From contig NZ_JAGGMI010000011.1 in NCBI RefSeq assembly GCF_017875235.1, forward strand, positions 1-64,000: a stretch of 64,000 nucleotides of DNA. Reading direction: 5' to 3'. How positions within the stretch are numbered: the first letter of the stretch is position 1; every line of letters begins with the position of its first letter. This document shows, piece by piece, positions 36,501 to 44,894 of this stretch. This DNA is from Asticcacaulis solisilvae (lineage in GTDB: Bacteria > Pseudomonadota > Alphaproteobacteria > Caulobacterales > Caulobacteraceae). The translations under genes were made by a program, and so were the position numbers. The notes under the pieces were generated by a model. It searched no databases. It saw only the letters and a list, made by a program, of their open reading frames with translations, and was not told the origin of the DNA.

Positions 36501-37575
36501 TCCCGACCTGATGCAGGCGCAATGGCTACGTCGCGCGGATTCGCCCGAGGCCAAGCCCGACTTCGACGACAAGGACTGGCGCAAGGCCGACCTGACGACG
36601 ACGACCGCCACCAAGAACACCGCGCCACCGGCCGGTGAGCCCGTGCTCGACATGAGCCAGTACGGCTTCCACCACGGCGATGTCTGGTATCGCGGCCGTT
36701 TCGAGGTCAAGGCCGGCAAGAAAAACGCCCACACCGTCCCGCAGACGCTTGATGTGCATTACGGCGGCGGCGGTTCGGGCATTCTGCAGGCCTGGCTCGA
36801 CGGCCAGTTTATCGGCCAGTCGGAAGTGCCCTCCGGCAAGCCGCGCCCGGAAACGACCGCCAAGGCGCAGTTCACCCTGCCCGCCAATCTCAAGCCAGGC
36901 AACCATGTCCTGTCGGTCATGGTGCGCAACAATTCGCACAACTGGGACCTGGCGGCCGACGACGAGCACAAAGAAGCGCGCGGCCTGATCAGCGCGATTC
37001 TGTCCGGCTCACCCGCCGCCAACCCGGTCGCAAAAACGCCGATCACCTGGAAGATCCAGGGCAATAAGGGCGGTGAACGCATCGCCGACCTGGTGCGCGG
37101 TCCGATGAACAATGGCGGCCTGTACGGTGAACGCGTCGGCTGGCACCTGCCCTATACCGCAAAGCCCGACACCGCCGGCTGGACGGCGGCCAAACCGGGC
37201 GATGCCCCGCCGCAACCCGGCACCTATTGGCTGAAAACCGAACTGCCGCTCGACCTGCCCAAGGGCCACGACATCCAGCTGGGCCTGCAATTCGGTGACC
37301 CCAGCAAGCCGCAGTCGGCACCGCAGATGCGCGCCCTGATCTTCGTCAATGGCTGGAACATGGGCAACTTCATCTCGCATATCGGCCCGCAGCGCACCTT
37401 TGTCCTGCCGGCCGGCATCCTCAATCCCAACGGCAACAACACGATTGCCCTGGCCATCACTTCGGACGGCAAGCCCGAAAACGCGCTTGAGCCGATCAGG
37501 CTGGTGGTCATGAACGCCGTGCGCGGCGGCGTGCCGCTCGAGATCGTGCCGTCCCCCTCCAATTTACAACGCTAA
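33571..37575 (+). CDS. Exported GH43-GH35 fusion: glycosidase plus beta-galactosidase
   Basis: A 1334-residue protein with a signal peptide (1-30, ending ALTQ). Residues about 55-335 are a GH43-like five-bladed propeller, with D115 in LLRDPSIL, E170 in NVWAPEW and E274 in WIEGPAL at the positions of the three catalytic acids. Residues about 350-700 are a GH35 TIM barrel: IVWSGEIHPFRLP, acid/base E506 in QLENELG and nucleophile E618 in GFAAEIGSG. The remainder (about 750-1334) consists of jelly-roll domains of the GH35 type (YGFHHGDVWYRGRFEV). Start: ATG at 33571 behind GTGAGGCAGGG. It should release arabinose or galactose from RG-I side chains. GH105 follows after 18 bases. Confidence 0.9.
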   Translation: MRMKRLGYTRAGLITLAAVLCLTATPALTQSPQDGTQSGDAFMDTLGLTNQQKAGAAVPGGRIPVVSKKGETTYLMSAFNATSQNSLSLFTSNDGATFTTLAVETYKPAKGLLRDPSILRADDGQYYIVYTTGWDGQTFGIARSKDLRSWEHLKDVTIELPGLTNVWAPEWFKDTDGKVHIVVSLSKGGTKGPFAPHVLTATDASLTSFTAAQPMQGLENNHIDTFTIKDGDRYVAITKNETDKTLELATATSLTGPWTIEKTGNWAGWGDWIEGPALTPIKKDGKDGWRIYFDEYRSKDYWYSDSFDGLKTWTPKQKLGGVSGAVRHFTVIPEPTARIDQIVAPKPGKKITWDKYSLKVDGERIIVWSGEIHPFRLPSPSLWRDLLQKLKATGYNGVGLYFDWGYHTGEKGSYDFTGIRDMERVIRMAEEEGLYIIIRSGPYVNAELTRGGFPGWLNRQPELARTDHPDYIAAVDEWQTQINAIVARHQLTEGNGNVIAFQLENELGDTSDARKRYMQYLADKARADGITVPLFHNSAGRLPNWTPPESTAPWAVQGPTDLYAFDGYPGGSCTDKGEVGKPNIVPNWGIHGVPKPAADGITKVGALSSPKTPGFAAEIGSGWFDYWGSVGTYECTAKRIGSEYQRLFYGSSLVNGLTIHNVYMAAGGTSWGWLPASVVFTSYDYGSGITEARALRPKAWQLKQMGQFAQATAPLITHLDKGPDIASTNPNVQLVHSVGAGGEGHMIFAVHNPSNAVTTDDFGFTLTTKDGTYKLPQAGNLRLVGQDARMMLAAYALERQHLVYSTSDLQTHLQQGNRDIAIFTGRPGEDGETVLRYAKKPKVEILAGTATTVYDKKSGDLRLNYKQDGLIRLRISGGGKPELLLFLGDDAAGQQFWQQKTPEGAVLQKTGALIREAKFKGGTLALTGDTSADSPIEIWSPKAFTALTFNGVPLTFTANPDGSFTSAAVPGPEAVNLPDLMQAQWLRRADSPEAKPDFDDKDWRKADLTTTTATKNTAPPAGEPVLDMSQYGFHHGDVWYRGRFEVKAGKKNAHTVPQTLDVHYGGGGSGILQAWLDGQFIGQSEVPSGKPRPETTAKAQFTLPANLKPGNHVLSVMVRNNSHNWDLAADDEHKEARGLISAILSGSPAANPVAKTPITWKIQGNKGGERIADLVRGPMNNGGLYGERVGWHLPYTAKPDTAGWTAAKPGDAPPQPGTYWLKTELPLDLPKGHDIQLGLQFGDPSKPQSAPQMRALIFVNGWNMGNFISHIGPQRTFVLPAGILNPNGNNTIALAITSDGKPENALEPIRLVVMNAVRGGVPLEIVPSPSNLQR

Positions 37576-37593
37576 TCCTCCCCGAGTACCGTT

Positions 37594-38784
37594 ATGAACG
37601 TCCCCTTCCCCAAGACGCAGATGAACAACCAGATCCTCACCCCGCCCCATCCGGACCGCATCCATCCTTTGCTGCGTCACCAGACCGCGACGCTGGGTGC
37701 CGACCGCAACGACATCCTCGACGCGTCGCACCGGCTGATCGACAACCTGGTCAACATCCGCGACGAAAGCGGCCAGTTCCTGCTGCGCCTCGAAGACGGC
37801 CGGGTGATCGACACCAAGAGCTGGCACGGTTTCGAATGGACCCACGGCGTCGGCCTCTACGGCATGTACAAGGTGTGGGAGATGACCGGCGACCAGGCGA
37901 CCTGGGACATCATGGTCAACTGGTTCGAAGACCGCTTCAAGGAAGGCATGCCGTCGCGCAACATCAATACGGTCGCGCCCTTCCTGACGCTCGCCTATCT
38001 CTATGAGCGCACCGGCGACCGCCGATACCTGCCCTATCTCGACGTCTGGGCCGAATGGGTGATGAACGACCTGCCGCGTACCGAAGAAGGCGGCTTCCAG
38101 CACATCGTTTACAACAGCGTCAACAATCAGCAGCTCTGGGACGACACGCTGATGATGTCGGTCATGCCGCTGGCCAAGATCGGCCTGCTGCTCAACCGCC
38201 CGCATTATGTCGAAGAGGCCAAGCGCCAGTTCCTGATCCACATCAAGTACCTGACCTGCCGCAAGACCGGCCTGTGGTACCACGGCTGGACCTTCGACGG
38301 TCGCCACAACTTCGCCAATGCCCTGTGGGGCCGCGGCAATTCGTGGGTTACCATCGTCATTCCGGAATTTATCGAGCTGCTGGATCTGCCGAAGGACGAC
38401 GCCGTGCGTCAGTTCCTGATCGACACGCTGGAAGCGCAGGTGTCTGCCCTGGCCAAGGTCCAGGCGCCGTCGGGCCTGTGGCGCACCATCCTCGACGACG
38501 AGACGTCCTACGAAGAAGCCGCCGCATCTGCCGGTTTCGCCTATGGCATCCTGAAGGCCGTGCGCAAGGGGTATATCTCGCGTGATTACGAAGAGATCGG
38601 CCTGAAGGGCGCCCGCGCCGTGCGTGCGCATATCTCGGACGCCGGTGAACTGACCCAGGTGTCGTTCGGCACGCCGGTCTTCAACTCGATCCAGGAATAC
38701 AAGGACATTCCGCTGACCAGCATGCCGTTCGGCCAGGCCATGGCACTGCTGACTATGACGGAGTTCATGTACCGGTTTATTTAA
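37594..38784 (+). CDS. Unsaturated rhamnogalacturonyl hydrolase (GH105, YteR/YesR-like)
   Basis: A 396-residue alpha/alpha-barrel enzyme that removes the 4,5-unsaturated galacturonyl residue left by RG lyases. The catalytic Asp lies in WDDTLMM, and WGRGNSW and HGFEWTHGVGLYG are further family signatures. No signal peptide is seen, so it works in the cytoplasm on imported disaccharides, releasing rhamnose. It follows the GH43-GH35 gene by 18 bases and is probably cotranscribed. Its products, rhamnose and a keto-uronate, feed the rhamnose genes here and a uronate pathway that is not in this window. Confidence 0.92.
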   Translation: MNVPFPKTQMNNQILTPPHPDRIHPLLRHQTATLGADRNDILDASHRLIDNLVNIRDESGQFLLRLEDGRVIDTKSWHGFEWTHGVGLYGMYKVWEMTGDQATWDIMVNWFEDRFKEGMPSRNINTVAPFLTLAYLYERTGDRRYLPYLDVWAEWVMNDLPRTEEGGFQHIVYNSVNNQQLWDDTLMMSVMPLAKIGLLLNRPHYVEEAKRQFLIHIKYLTCRKTGLWYHGWTFDGRHNFANALWGRGNSWVTIVIPEFIELLDLPKDDAVRQFLIDTLEAQVSALAKVQAPSGLWRTILDDETSYEEAAASAGFAYGILKAVRKGYISRDYEEIGLKGARAVRAHISDAGELTQVSFGTPVFNSIQEYKDIPLTSMPFGQAMALLTMTEFMYRFI

Positions 38785-38826
38785 GTCTCCCCTCTCCGTC
38801 GCTCACAGCGGAGAGGTTCATCGTTC

Positions 38827-38942
38827 TTCTCCTCCCCACAAGGTGGGGAGGGGGACCGCGAAGCGGTGGAGGGGTATTTCTGTCGGAGTCGCCCCCTCCG
38901 GCGCGACAAGCGCGCCACCTCCCCATGAAATGGGGAGGAGAA
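38827..38942. repeat. Dispersed intergenic repeat, type B (copy 1)
   Basis: Bounded by a 12-bp inverted repeat, TTCTCCTCCCCA (38827-38838) and TGGGGAGGAGAA (38931-38942), with inner hairpins of the GGGGACCGCGAAGCGGT and GGCGCGACAAGCGCGCC kind. Related but not identical copies lie at 43698-43788, 47925-48100 and 55908-56040. It ends 8 bp before the ribosome site of the next gene. Confidence 0.75.
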
Positions 38943-38964
38943 ATCATACAGGGGAGTGACGCCA

Positions 38965-40572
38965 GTGGCGGAGCGTAAAATCAGTTGGGTCAATCACTGG
39001 GGCTGGGGCTCCGGCGATATGCTGGGCGCCGGCGCACAGGCCGTCATCACCGGCTGGCTGTTCTATTTCTTCACAACCTTCTGCGACCTGACGGCCGTCG
39101 AAGCCGGTTTGATCCTGGGCCTGCCGCGCCTGCTGGAAGCCATCACCTGCCCGCTGATCGGCTACATCTCGGACAATCTGCGCCACACCTGGATCGGTCG
39201 AAAGATCGGGCGGCGCAAGATCTTCCTGATGATCACCATCCCGCTTTTGCCTTCGTTTGCGCTGATCTTCGTGACGGGCCAGACCTTCTGGTACTACCTG
39301 CTGACCTTCATCTTCTTCGAGTTCGTCTACACCATGTTCCTCATCCCATGGGAAACCCTGGCTGCGGAAATGACGAAGGATTACAAGCAGAAGGCCAAGT
39401 TCGCCGGCGCGCGGATGATCATCGCGCAATCGTCCGCCATCCTGGCCTCCTACCTGCCCAAGCTGATCATCGACAATATGGGCGGCAAGAATTCACCCGA
39501 CACCTTCCTGATCATGGCCGCCATCTTCGGCGTCCTGTTCTCACTGGTCGTTATTCTGGTGGTGATCTTCTCGTGGGAGCGCCCCTACAGCGAGGAAGAA
39601 CTGGCCTATAAGGGCGAGCCCCTGTCGCTGAAGACCGCCCTGCTCATCCCGTTCAAGATGTTCGGCGATCTGTTCTCGACCCTGCGCCTGAAGGCCTTCC
39701 GCCAGCACCTGAGCATCTATCTCGGTGGCTATCTGTCGCAGGACATCTTCAACACGGCGCTTCCGATCTTCGTCGCCACCGTCCTGGCCGCGGGCGCTGC
39801 CATGACCAAGGACGACACCACGTCGATGATCGCCGGCATGATGACAACCATGTACATCGCCCAGCTGATCTCGGTCATGGTCGCCATCCAGGTCGTCATC
39901 CGCACCGGCCCGACCATGGCTTATCGCATCGCCATCGGCTTTGTGATCGCCTCGGTCCTGCTGTTTGCCGGCTTCTATCTGACTCAGCCCGCAGACTTTG
40001 CGCAAGGCCTGGCGCCGCTCAATGGCGACCTGTTTGTCGCCTTCAGCCAATCGAACTTAGGCGTCATGTTCTGGCTGTTCGTGCCGATCATCCTGGCCGG
40101 TCTTGGCCGTGGGACGCTCAACTTCGTGCCGTGGTCGGTCTATAACTACCTGCCCGACGTCGACGAAGCCGTTACCGCCCAGCGCCGCGAAGGCATCTTT
40201 GCCGGCGTCATGACCTTCACGCGCAAGGCGGCCCAGTCCCTGGCTCTGATCGCCACCGGTTGGGCCATCGATGCCGGCGGCTATGTCGCCACGCCCAAGG
40301 AAGCGACCGAGTTCGTCGTGCAGACGCCGCAGGCGGTCCAGACCATCGTTCTGGTCCTGGTCGGCGGTCCGATCCTGATGATGGTGCTGGGCGCCTGGGC
40401 ATCGTGGAGCTTCAAGCTCAATGCCAAGACCCACGCCGTTCTGGTCCATGAGGTCGAACGCCTGCGCGCCGGGGAGACCGAGCCGGAGTCGGAAGAGTCC
40501 AAACGGATCGTCGAGGACCTGACTGGCTGGAAATGGGAGCATCTCTGGGGCCGCAAGCCCAAGAAGGCTTAA
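38965..40572 (+). CDS. GPH-type MFS sugar transporter
   Basis: A 535-residue inner-membrane symporter of the glycoside-pentoside-hexuronide group within the MFS, with about 12 membrane segments. The first is in GAGAQAVITGWLFYFFT, and the loop GYISDNLRHTWIGRKIGRRK carries the family charge motif. The GTG at 38965 is preferred because GGGGAG (38951-38956) stands 8 bases upstream; a GTG at 38956 would overlap that site. GPH transporters carry oligosaccharides and uronides with protons or sodium. Following the GH105 gene, it most likely imports unsaturated RG-I disaccharides into the cytoplasm. The C-terminal tail (about 500-535) is hydrophilic and cytoplasmic. Confidence 0.88.
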   Translation: MAERKISWVNHWGWGSGDMLGAGAQAVITGWLFYFFTTFCDLTAVEAGLILGLPRLLEAITCPLIGYISDNLRHTWIGRKIGRRKIFLMITIPLLPSFALIFVTGQTFWYYLLTFIFFEFVYTMFLIPWETLAAEMTKDYKQKAKFAGARMIIAQSSAILASYLPKLIIDNMGGKNSPDTFLIMAAIFGVLFSLVVILVVIFSWERPYSEEELAYKGEPLSLKTALLIPFKMFGDLFSTLRLKAFRQHLSIYLGGYLSQDIFNTALPIFVATVLAAGAAMTKDDTTSMIAGMMTTMYIAQLISVMVAIQVVIRTGPTMAYRIAIGFVIASVLLFAGFYLTQPADFAQGLAPLNGDLFVAFSQSNLGVMFWLFVPIILAGLGRGTLNFVPWSVYNYLPDVDEAVTAQRREGIFAGVMTFTRKAAQSLALIATGWAIDAGGYVATPKEATEFVVQTPQAVQTIVLVLVGGPILMMVLGAWASWSFKLNAKTHAVLVHEVERLRAGETEPESEESKRIVEDLTGWKWEHLWGRKPKKA

Positions 40573-40581
40573 AACAAAAAC

Positions 40582-40614
40582 GGCGGGGCATTTCGATGTC
40601 CCGCCATTTTTTTT
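40582..40614 (+). terminator. Rho-independent terminator after the GPH transporter
   Basis: GGCGGG-G-CAT (40582-40591) pairs with ATG-T-CCCGCC (40596-40605) around a TTCG tetraloop, with one internal G-T pair, and is followed by A and eight T. It closes the GH43-GH35 / GH105 / transporter transcript. Confidence 0.85.
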
Positions 40615-40720
40615 AACCACGGGCAGGCACTGAAAGCCTCGCTTGAGCGAGGCGGCACGGAAAAGGCACGGAATTCTTGACCTGTCTGCTAAGGTTGCGT
40701 GCGTGGAACCTGCGTTAAGC

Positions 40721-40925
40721 GAATCCACAGATGCACACAGATGGATGCGCTGACGCGCATCAAACACAGATGATCCGAACAAATGGATATCACGAGCCTT
40801 AATTGTCGAAGCTCCCGACAGCGCAAGGCGCCGTCATTATTTCGAATAATTTTCGCGCTTCAGTTTCAAACTACGCGGATCATCTGTGCGCTGCGCAGCA
40901 GCGATCTGTGTGCATCTGTGGATTC
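40721..40925. repeat. 205-bp palindromic MITE-like element
   Basis: Perfect 22-bp terminal inverted repeats run inwards from 40721 (GAATCCACAGATGCACACAG...) and from 40925. A second perfect 13-bp inverted pair, CACAGATGATCCG (40765-40777) and CGGATCATCTGTG (40876-40888), lies inside. The arms contain repeated CACAGAT words. The central 98 bp carries no gene. Further out, CACGGAATTC near 40670 and GAATTCCG near 40972 suggest that the palindrome extends beyond the listed ends. It fills most of the 458-bp gap between the transporter and the GH28-like gene (40573-41030). Confidence 0.65.
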
Positions 40926-41030
40926 CCTCCAAGATCGCCACCACGCGCTCTGGATTGGCCCGTTGAGCTTGAATTCCGTCTATCTTCCGTGCAGGCGCGT
41001 CAGCGCCTTTCCGTGGTTCCTAAAGCCGTT

Positions 41031-42437
41031 TCAGTCGGCAAAGATTGTGTTTTGATGCACCGCGACGGGGCGGGCGTCGGGCGACGTTGTTGTCATCTCG
41101 ACATTGTGCAGCGAGAGGCCGCGTACGTGGCGCGTCCACAGGCCGAAGGCCGGGGTGCGGCCGAACATGCTGGGTTCGGGATAGGAATCGGCCAGGTCTG
41201 GAGGATTACGCGCGGCGTCCTCTGCAGTGCCGCCACCGGCATAACTCAGGCGGATATTCTCGAGCCGCACGTTCTCGATCTCGTGGCCGGGCAAGCCCAT
41301 GATCAAGGCGCTGTAGTCGGGCAAGATGCCTTCGGCGGTCACGTCCCGGATGGTGACGTTGCGTATCGCGCCGGGCGTCGCGCCTTCTGGCGCGCGCAGG
41401 CGGGCGCCGACGCGCAAGAACAGAGGCGCCGTGGTGATCTCACTAAGGGTCAAACGCTCGGCCACAAGGTCTTCGATCGTGCCGCCATCGACGGTTTCGA
41501 TCGCCAGGCCGCGCGAGCGCTCAAACGTACAGTCGTGGATATGGATGCGGCGGAAGTCACCGGCCGATTCCGTACCCAGCTTGATACGCCCCGTGACGCG
41601 GTCCTGATCCGGCGCGTGTTCCTGAGTGCGGCCGCGCGTTCCGTCATAAAGCGTGCCCTCATCAAAGCCGCTGACGAAACAGTCCGCGATCAGCACGTCC
41701 TCGGTCGGATGCGGCACGCCCAGCGAATGGCCGGCCTTGAGGACAATGGCATCGTCATTGGGCGTGTTGACCCGGCAGCCGCGCACCGTCACGCGGCGGC
41801 AGCCGTCAATATCCAGCCCGTCGCGATTGGTGTCGATAAACAGGTTCTCGATCGTCAAGTCATCAACGCCAGTCGCCAGCACAGCAAAGTGCCCGCCGTT
41901 CAGAATGGTGAAGTCGCGAAGGGTCACATTGCGCGCTCGGCACAGGCCGATCGTCTTATTGCCCAGCCCGACCATGGCCGAAACTTGGGGCGACAGAATG
42001 GCCATCTCCTCGGCGGACAGGTTGCGCATACTTAGGGGAAACTCCCCCGCCTGCTTGCGCCAGCGCGAGCCCGGCCCTTCGCGCGTCAGGCCGCGCCCAT
42101 CGATCAGCCCCGGACCGTCGATGCGGATATCCTCGACATCGACGGCCGAGATCAGGCTGTTCCGCCAATGACTATGACCAAAGTCCTGCCACAGGTCGTG
42201 CGGATTGGGCTCAGCAGGGTCGTAGCTGCCGCCGTGGATGGCCGGATCGGCGGCCTCCCATACGCAGCCTTCGGCCAGGTGGATATGCACGCCGCTGCGC
42301 AGGGGCACGGAAAAGCTCAGATAACGTCCGGCCGGGAAGATGACCTTGTCGGCGGCGGCAATGGCGGCGCGGATGGCAGCGGTATCGACCGTGCCATTCC
42401 CCGTGGCGCCGAAATCGCGGATATCAGCGAACGACAT
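41031..42437 (-). CDS. GH28-like right-handed beta-helix glycosidase
   Basis: A 468-residue pectate-type beta-helix protein of the GH28 (polygalacturonase / rhamnogalacturonase) family. It has the entry FGATGNGTVDTAAIRAAI, and the catalytic-site segments TNRDGLDIDGC and NTPNDDAIVLK, which keep the Asp residues. The usual GHG motif is replaced by LGTESAGDFR, as in many bacterial exo-acting or RG-type members. No signal peptide is present, implying cytoplasmic action on imported oligosaccharides. The ATG at 42437 is preferred to a TTG five codons earlier; neither has a strong ribosome site. It precedes no gene in its direction before the palindromic element. Confidence 0.85.
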   Translation of the reverse strand: MSFADIRDFGATGNGTVDTAAIRAAIAAADKVIFPAGRYLSFSVPLRSGVHIHLAEGCVWEAADPAIHGGSYDPAEPNPHDLWQDFGHSHWRNSLISAVDVEDIRIDGPGLIDGRGLTREGPGSRWRKQAGEFPLSMRNLSAEEMAILSPQVSAMVGLGNKTIGLCRARNVTLRDFTILNGGHFAVLATGVDDLTIENLFIDTNRDGLDIDGCRRVTVRGCRVNTPNDDAIVLKAGHSLGVPHPTEDVLIADCFVSGFDEGTLYDGTRGRTQEHAPDQDRVTGRIKLGTESAGDFRRIHIHDCTFERSRGLAIETVDGGTIEDLVAERLTLSEITTAPLFLRVGARLRAPEGATPGAIRNVTIRDVTAEGILPDYSALIMGLPGHEIENVRLENIRLSYAGGGTAEDAARNPPDLADSYPEPSMFGRTPAFGLWTRHVRGLSLHNVEMTTTSPDARPVAVHQNTIFAD

Positions 42438-42511
42438 CGCGCAATCCGACAAGTGGCTTCCGGTTTTCGGATAAATTGCGCGATAAACTAAAAACCGCGA
42501 TCATGTCGAGC

Positions 42512-43663
42512 CTACCGGGCCCCGGCATGATCGCCGGCCAAAATGGAAGAATCGACTTCGCGCAGGGACTTCGTGCCGGTCAGAACCATGGTCGTGCGCA
42601 TGTCCTTTTCCAGCAGGGCCAGCAGGTTTTCGACGCCCTTCTGGCCGGCTGTCGCCAAAGCATAGACAAAGGCGCGGCCCAGCAGCACGCCGTCGGCGCC
42701 GAGCGCCAGCATGCGCATGACGTCGAGGCCCGTCCGCACACCGCCATCGGCGAAGATGGTCAGGTCGTCCTTGACCGCCTCAGCGATCGCCGGCAACGCC
42801 CGGGCCGACGACAGGGCGCCGTCGAGCTGCCGGCCGCCGTGGTTCGACACGACGATGCCGTTGGCGCCAAAGCTTTTGGCGTCACGCGCGTCTTCGACGT
42901 CCAGGATGCCTTTGATGAGCATCGGCCCTTGCCATTCGTCGCGGATCCATTGCAGGTCCTTCCACGAAATGCCAGGGTCGAAATTGTTGCCCAACCAGCC
43001 GATATAGTCGGCCAGGCCCGTCGCCTTACCCAAATAGGTCGAGATGTTGCCAAGGTCGTGCGGCGTGCCGTGCAGGCCGACATCCCACGCCCATTCCGGG
43101 TGCATGACCGCCTGAATCATGCGGCGAATTTCCGCATTGGGACCGCTCATGCCAGAATGCGGATCGCGGTAACGCGAGCCCGGCACCGGCATGTCGACGG
43201 TAAAGACCAGAGCCCCTGCCCCCAGGTCCTTTGCGCGTTGCAGGACGTCGCGCATGAAGCCGCGATCCTTCAGGACATAGAGCTGAAACCAGATCGGCTT
43301 GTCGCACTGGCTGGCGACTTCTTTCAACGAGCAGACCGACACCGTCGACTGGATGAAGGGGATGTGCTTGCCGGCGGCCGCCCTGGCCGCCTGGACCTCG
43401 CCACGACGGGCATACATGCCGGTGAGACCAACCGGCGCCAGGCAGATCGGCAGGTTGTACTTGAGCCCGAACCATTCCGCGCTGAGATCGAGCGTCTCGG
43501 AGCCCTTCAGCACGCGCTGGCGCAGCGCCACCTGGTTCAGGTCGGCGACATTAGCGCTCAGCGTCTGTTCCGCGCCTGAGCCACCGTCGAGGTAGTGGAA
43601 CAGGAAGGGCGGCAGCTTACGGCGGGCGGCTTCGCGGTAATCGGTCGGGGAGGCAATGATCAT
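42512..43663 (-). CDS. lldD: FMN-dependent L-lactate dehydrogenase (alpha-hydroxy-acid oxidase family)
   Basis: A 383-residue flavoenzyme oxidising L-lactate to pyruvate, normally at the inner membrane with electrons passed to quinone. Motifs are the substrate and FMN segments [26 protein letters not shown] and [13 protein letters not shown] with the catalytic His and Arg, then [23 protein letters not shown] split over the phosphate site. The length fits LldD. It is placed among rhamnose genes, where it can use the L-lactate released by the diketo-hydrolase route (and by oxidation of L-lactaldehyde). It reads in the same direction as rhaT and the rhamnose dehydrogenase upstream. Confidence 0.92.
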   Translation of the reverse strand: MIIASPTDYREAARRKLPPFLFHYLDGGSGAEQTLSANVADLNQVALRQRVLKGSETLDLSAEWFGLKYNLPICLAPVGLTGMYARRGEVQAARAAAGKHIPFIQSTVSVCSLKEVASQCDKPIWFQLYVLKDRGFMRDVLQRAKDLGAGALVFTVDMPVPGSRYRDPHSGMSGPNAEIRRMIQAVMHPEWAWDVGLHGTPHDLGNISTYLGKATGLADYIGWLGNNFDPGISWKDLQWIRDEWQGPMLIKGILDVEDARDAKSFGANGIVVSNHGGRQLDGALSSARALPAIAEAVKDDLTIFADGGVRTGLDVMRMLALGADGVLLGRAFVYALATAGQKGVENLLALLEKDMRTTMVLTGTKSLREVDSSILAGDHAGAR

Positions 43664-43697
43664 TTCGGTCGAGCTAACTCATATTCACCCGGCCAAG

Positions 43698-43788
43698 GCC
43701 GGAGGGGTAATCGCGGACAGAGGAATCCCCCACCACCGCTGCGCTACGCTGGCGGTCCCCCTCCCCATCGCTGTGCGACAGGGAGGAG
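43698..43788. repeat. Dispersed intergenic repeat, type B (short copy)
   Basis: CCGGAGGGGTAATCGCGGACAG, then CCCCCACCACCGC and GGTCCCCCTCCCCATCGC, ending in AGGGAGGAGA. It has the same building blocks as the copies at 38827 and 47925 but shorter and less symmetric. It fills the gap between rhaT and lldD and may contain a processing or termination signal. Confidence 0.55.
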
Positions 43789-43796
43789 ATAACGGA

Positions 43797-44852
43797 TCAA
43801 CCCGCCAGCATATTGCCATAGCCGATGATGACGGTGGACGCCACCAGGGCCAGGATACCTGTCCACACATAGGCCTTGGTCTTGACCGACGTGCCCTTCC
43901 ATTCCTTGAGCGCAAAGCCCCAGAGTGTCGAGAACAGGATGATCGAGGCCATGTGCAGGGTCCAGGACGAGAAGCCATAGGCGCCCATCTGGCTTTCGCC
44001 CATGGTGTAGAAGAAGAACTGGAAGTACCACAGGGTGCCGCCGAGCGCCGCAAGGCCGTAGTTGAGCAGCAGCGGGATTTTGGTACCTGGCTCCTTGGCT
44101 CGGCCTACCCATTCACCGGCGCTCTTGTTCTTCAGGATCAGGTAGCCCGACCAGACGAGGTTGGTCAGGAAGCCACCGATCAGCACGACGCACAGCACCG
44201 GCAGGCCGGCCCACAGCGGCCCCGTGCCGGCGGCAAGACTCGCGTCCTTGATCGGCGTGCCGCGTTCCAGGCCAAAGGCGAAGAAGGACGACATGACACC
44301 GCAGAAAACGGCGACCATCAGGCCCTTGCTGAGGTGAAACTCGCTCAAGCCTTCCTTTTCGCCCGGCAGTTCGATCTCCTTGCGGTGACCGGCCATGGCG
44401 ACAACGACTATGGCGACGAGCACGACAGCAATGCCGACAAAGGTATAGACGGCGCCGGGCTTGGTCGCGACCTCGCCGAGCGTACCATTGAACAGCGGCG
44501 GCCCAAGCGTACCAATGACGGTCGTCAGGCCCAGCGCGACAGCCATACCGAGGCTCAGGCCCAGGTAGCGCATGGTCAGGCCGAAGGTCAGGCCGCCCAT
44601 GCCCCACAATGCGCCGCAGCCGATACATGCCCACAGCACGTCGGGCGAGGCCGAGCCGATAACGCCCAGCAGGTCCTTGGTCTGGATCGAGGCGAACAGC
44701 CATGGCGCGAACACCCACGAGAAGATGCCGCCGGTCAGCCAGAAGATTTCCCATGACCACAGGCGGATACGCTTATAGGGCACATAGAAGCTGGCCGAGG
44801 CCAGGCCGCCCAGCCAGTGAAAGAATACGCCGATCAACGGATTGGGTGTCAT
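43797..44852 (-). CDS. rhaT: L-rhamnose/H+ symporter
   Basis: A 351-residue inner-membrane protein of the RhaT family with about ten hydrophobic segments. Family features include the opening NPLIGVFFHWLGGLASASFYVPYK, seen in two parts, the segment GCGALWGMGGLTFGLTMRYLG and the C-terminal STVIIGYGNMLAG. It imports L-rhamnose with a proton, and needs the mutarotase RhaM to supply the right anomer. The ATG has a strong GGGGAGG 8 bases upstream. It follows the rhamnose dehydrogenase gene by 42 bases in the same direction and is separated from lldD by a repeat. Confidence 0.95.
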   Translation of the reverse strand: MTPNPLIGVFFHWLGGLASASFYVPYKRIRLWSWEIFWLTGGIFSWVFAPWLFASIQTKDLLGVIGSASPDVLWACIGCGALWGMGGLTFGLTMRYLGLSLGMAVALGLTTVIGTLGPPLFNGTLGEVATKPGAVYTFVGIAVVLVAIVVVAMAGHRKEIELPGEKEGLSEFHLSKGLMVAVFCGVMSSFFAFGLERGTPIKDASLAAGTGPLWAGLPVLCVVLIGGFLTNLVWSGYLILKNKSAGEWVGRAKEPGTKIPLLLNYGLAALGGTLWYFQFFFYTMGESQMGAYGFSSWTLHMASIILFSTLWGFALKEWKGTSVKTKAYVWTGILALVASTVIIGYGNMLAG

Positions 44853-44894
44853 TCCGTCCTCCCCTCTTTGTCAGTTATCCGTAGCTAAACAGAC

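Noticed and set aside
33556-36522. A 988-codon open frame on the minus strand inside the GH43-GH35 gene
   Set aside because: It is the antisense shadow of a high-GC gene; it is rich in Arg/Gly/Ala/Asp, shows no family motifs and no signal or membrane logic, while the plus-strand frame has complete catalytic motifs.
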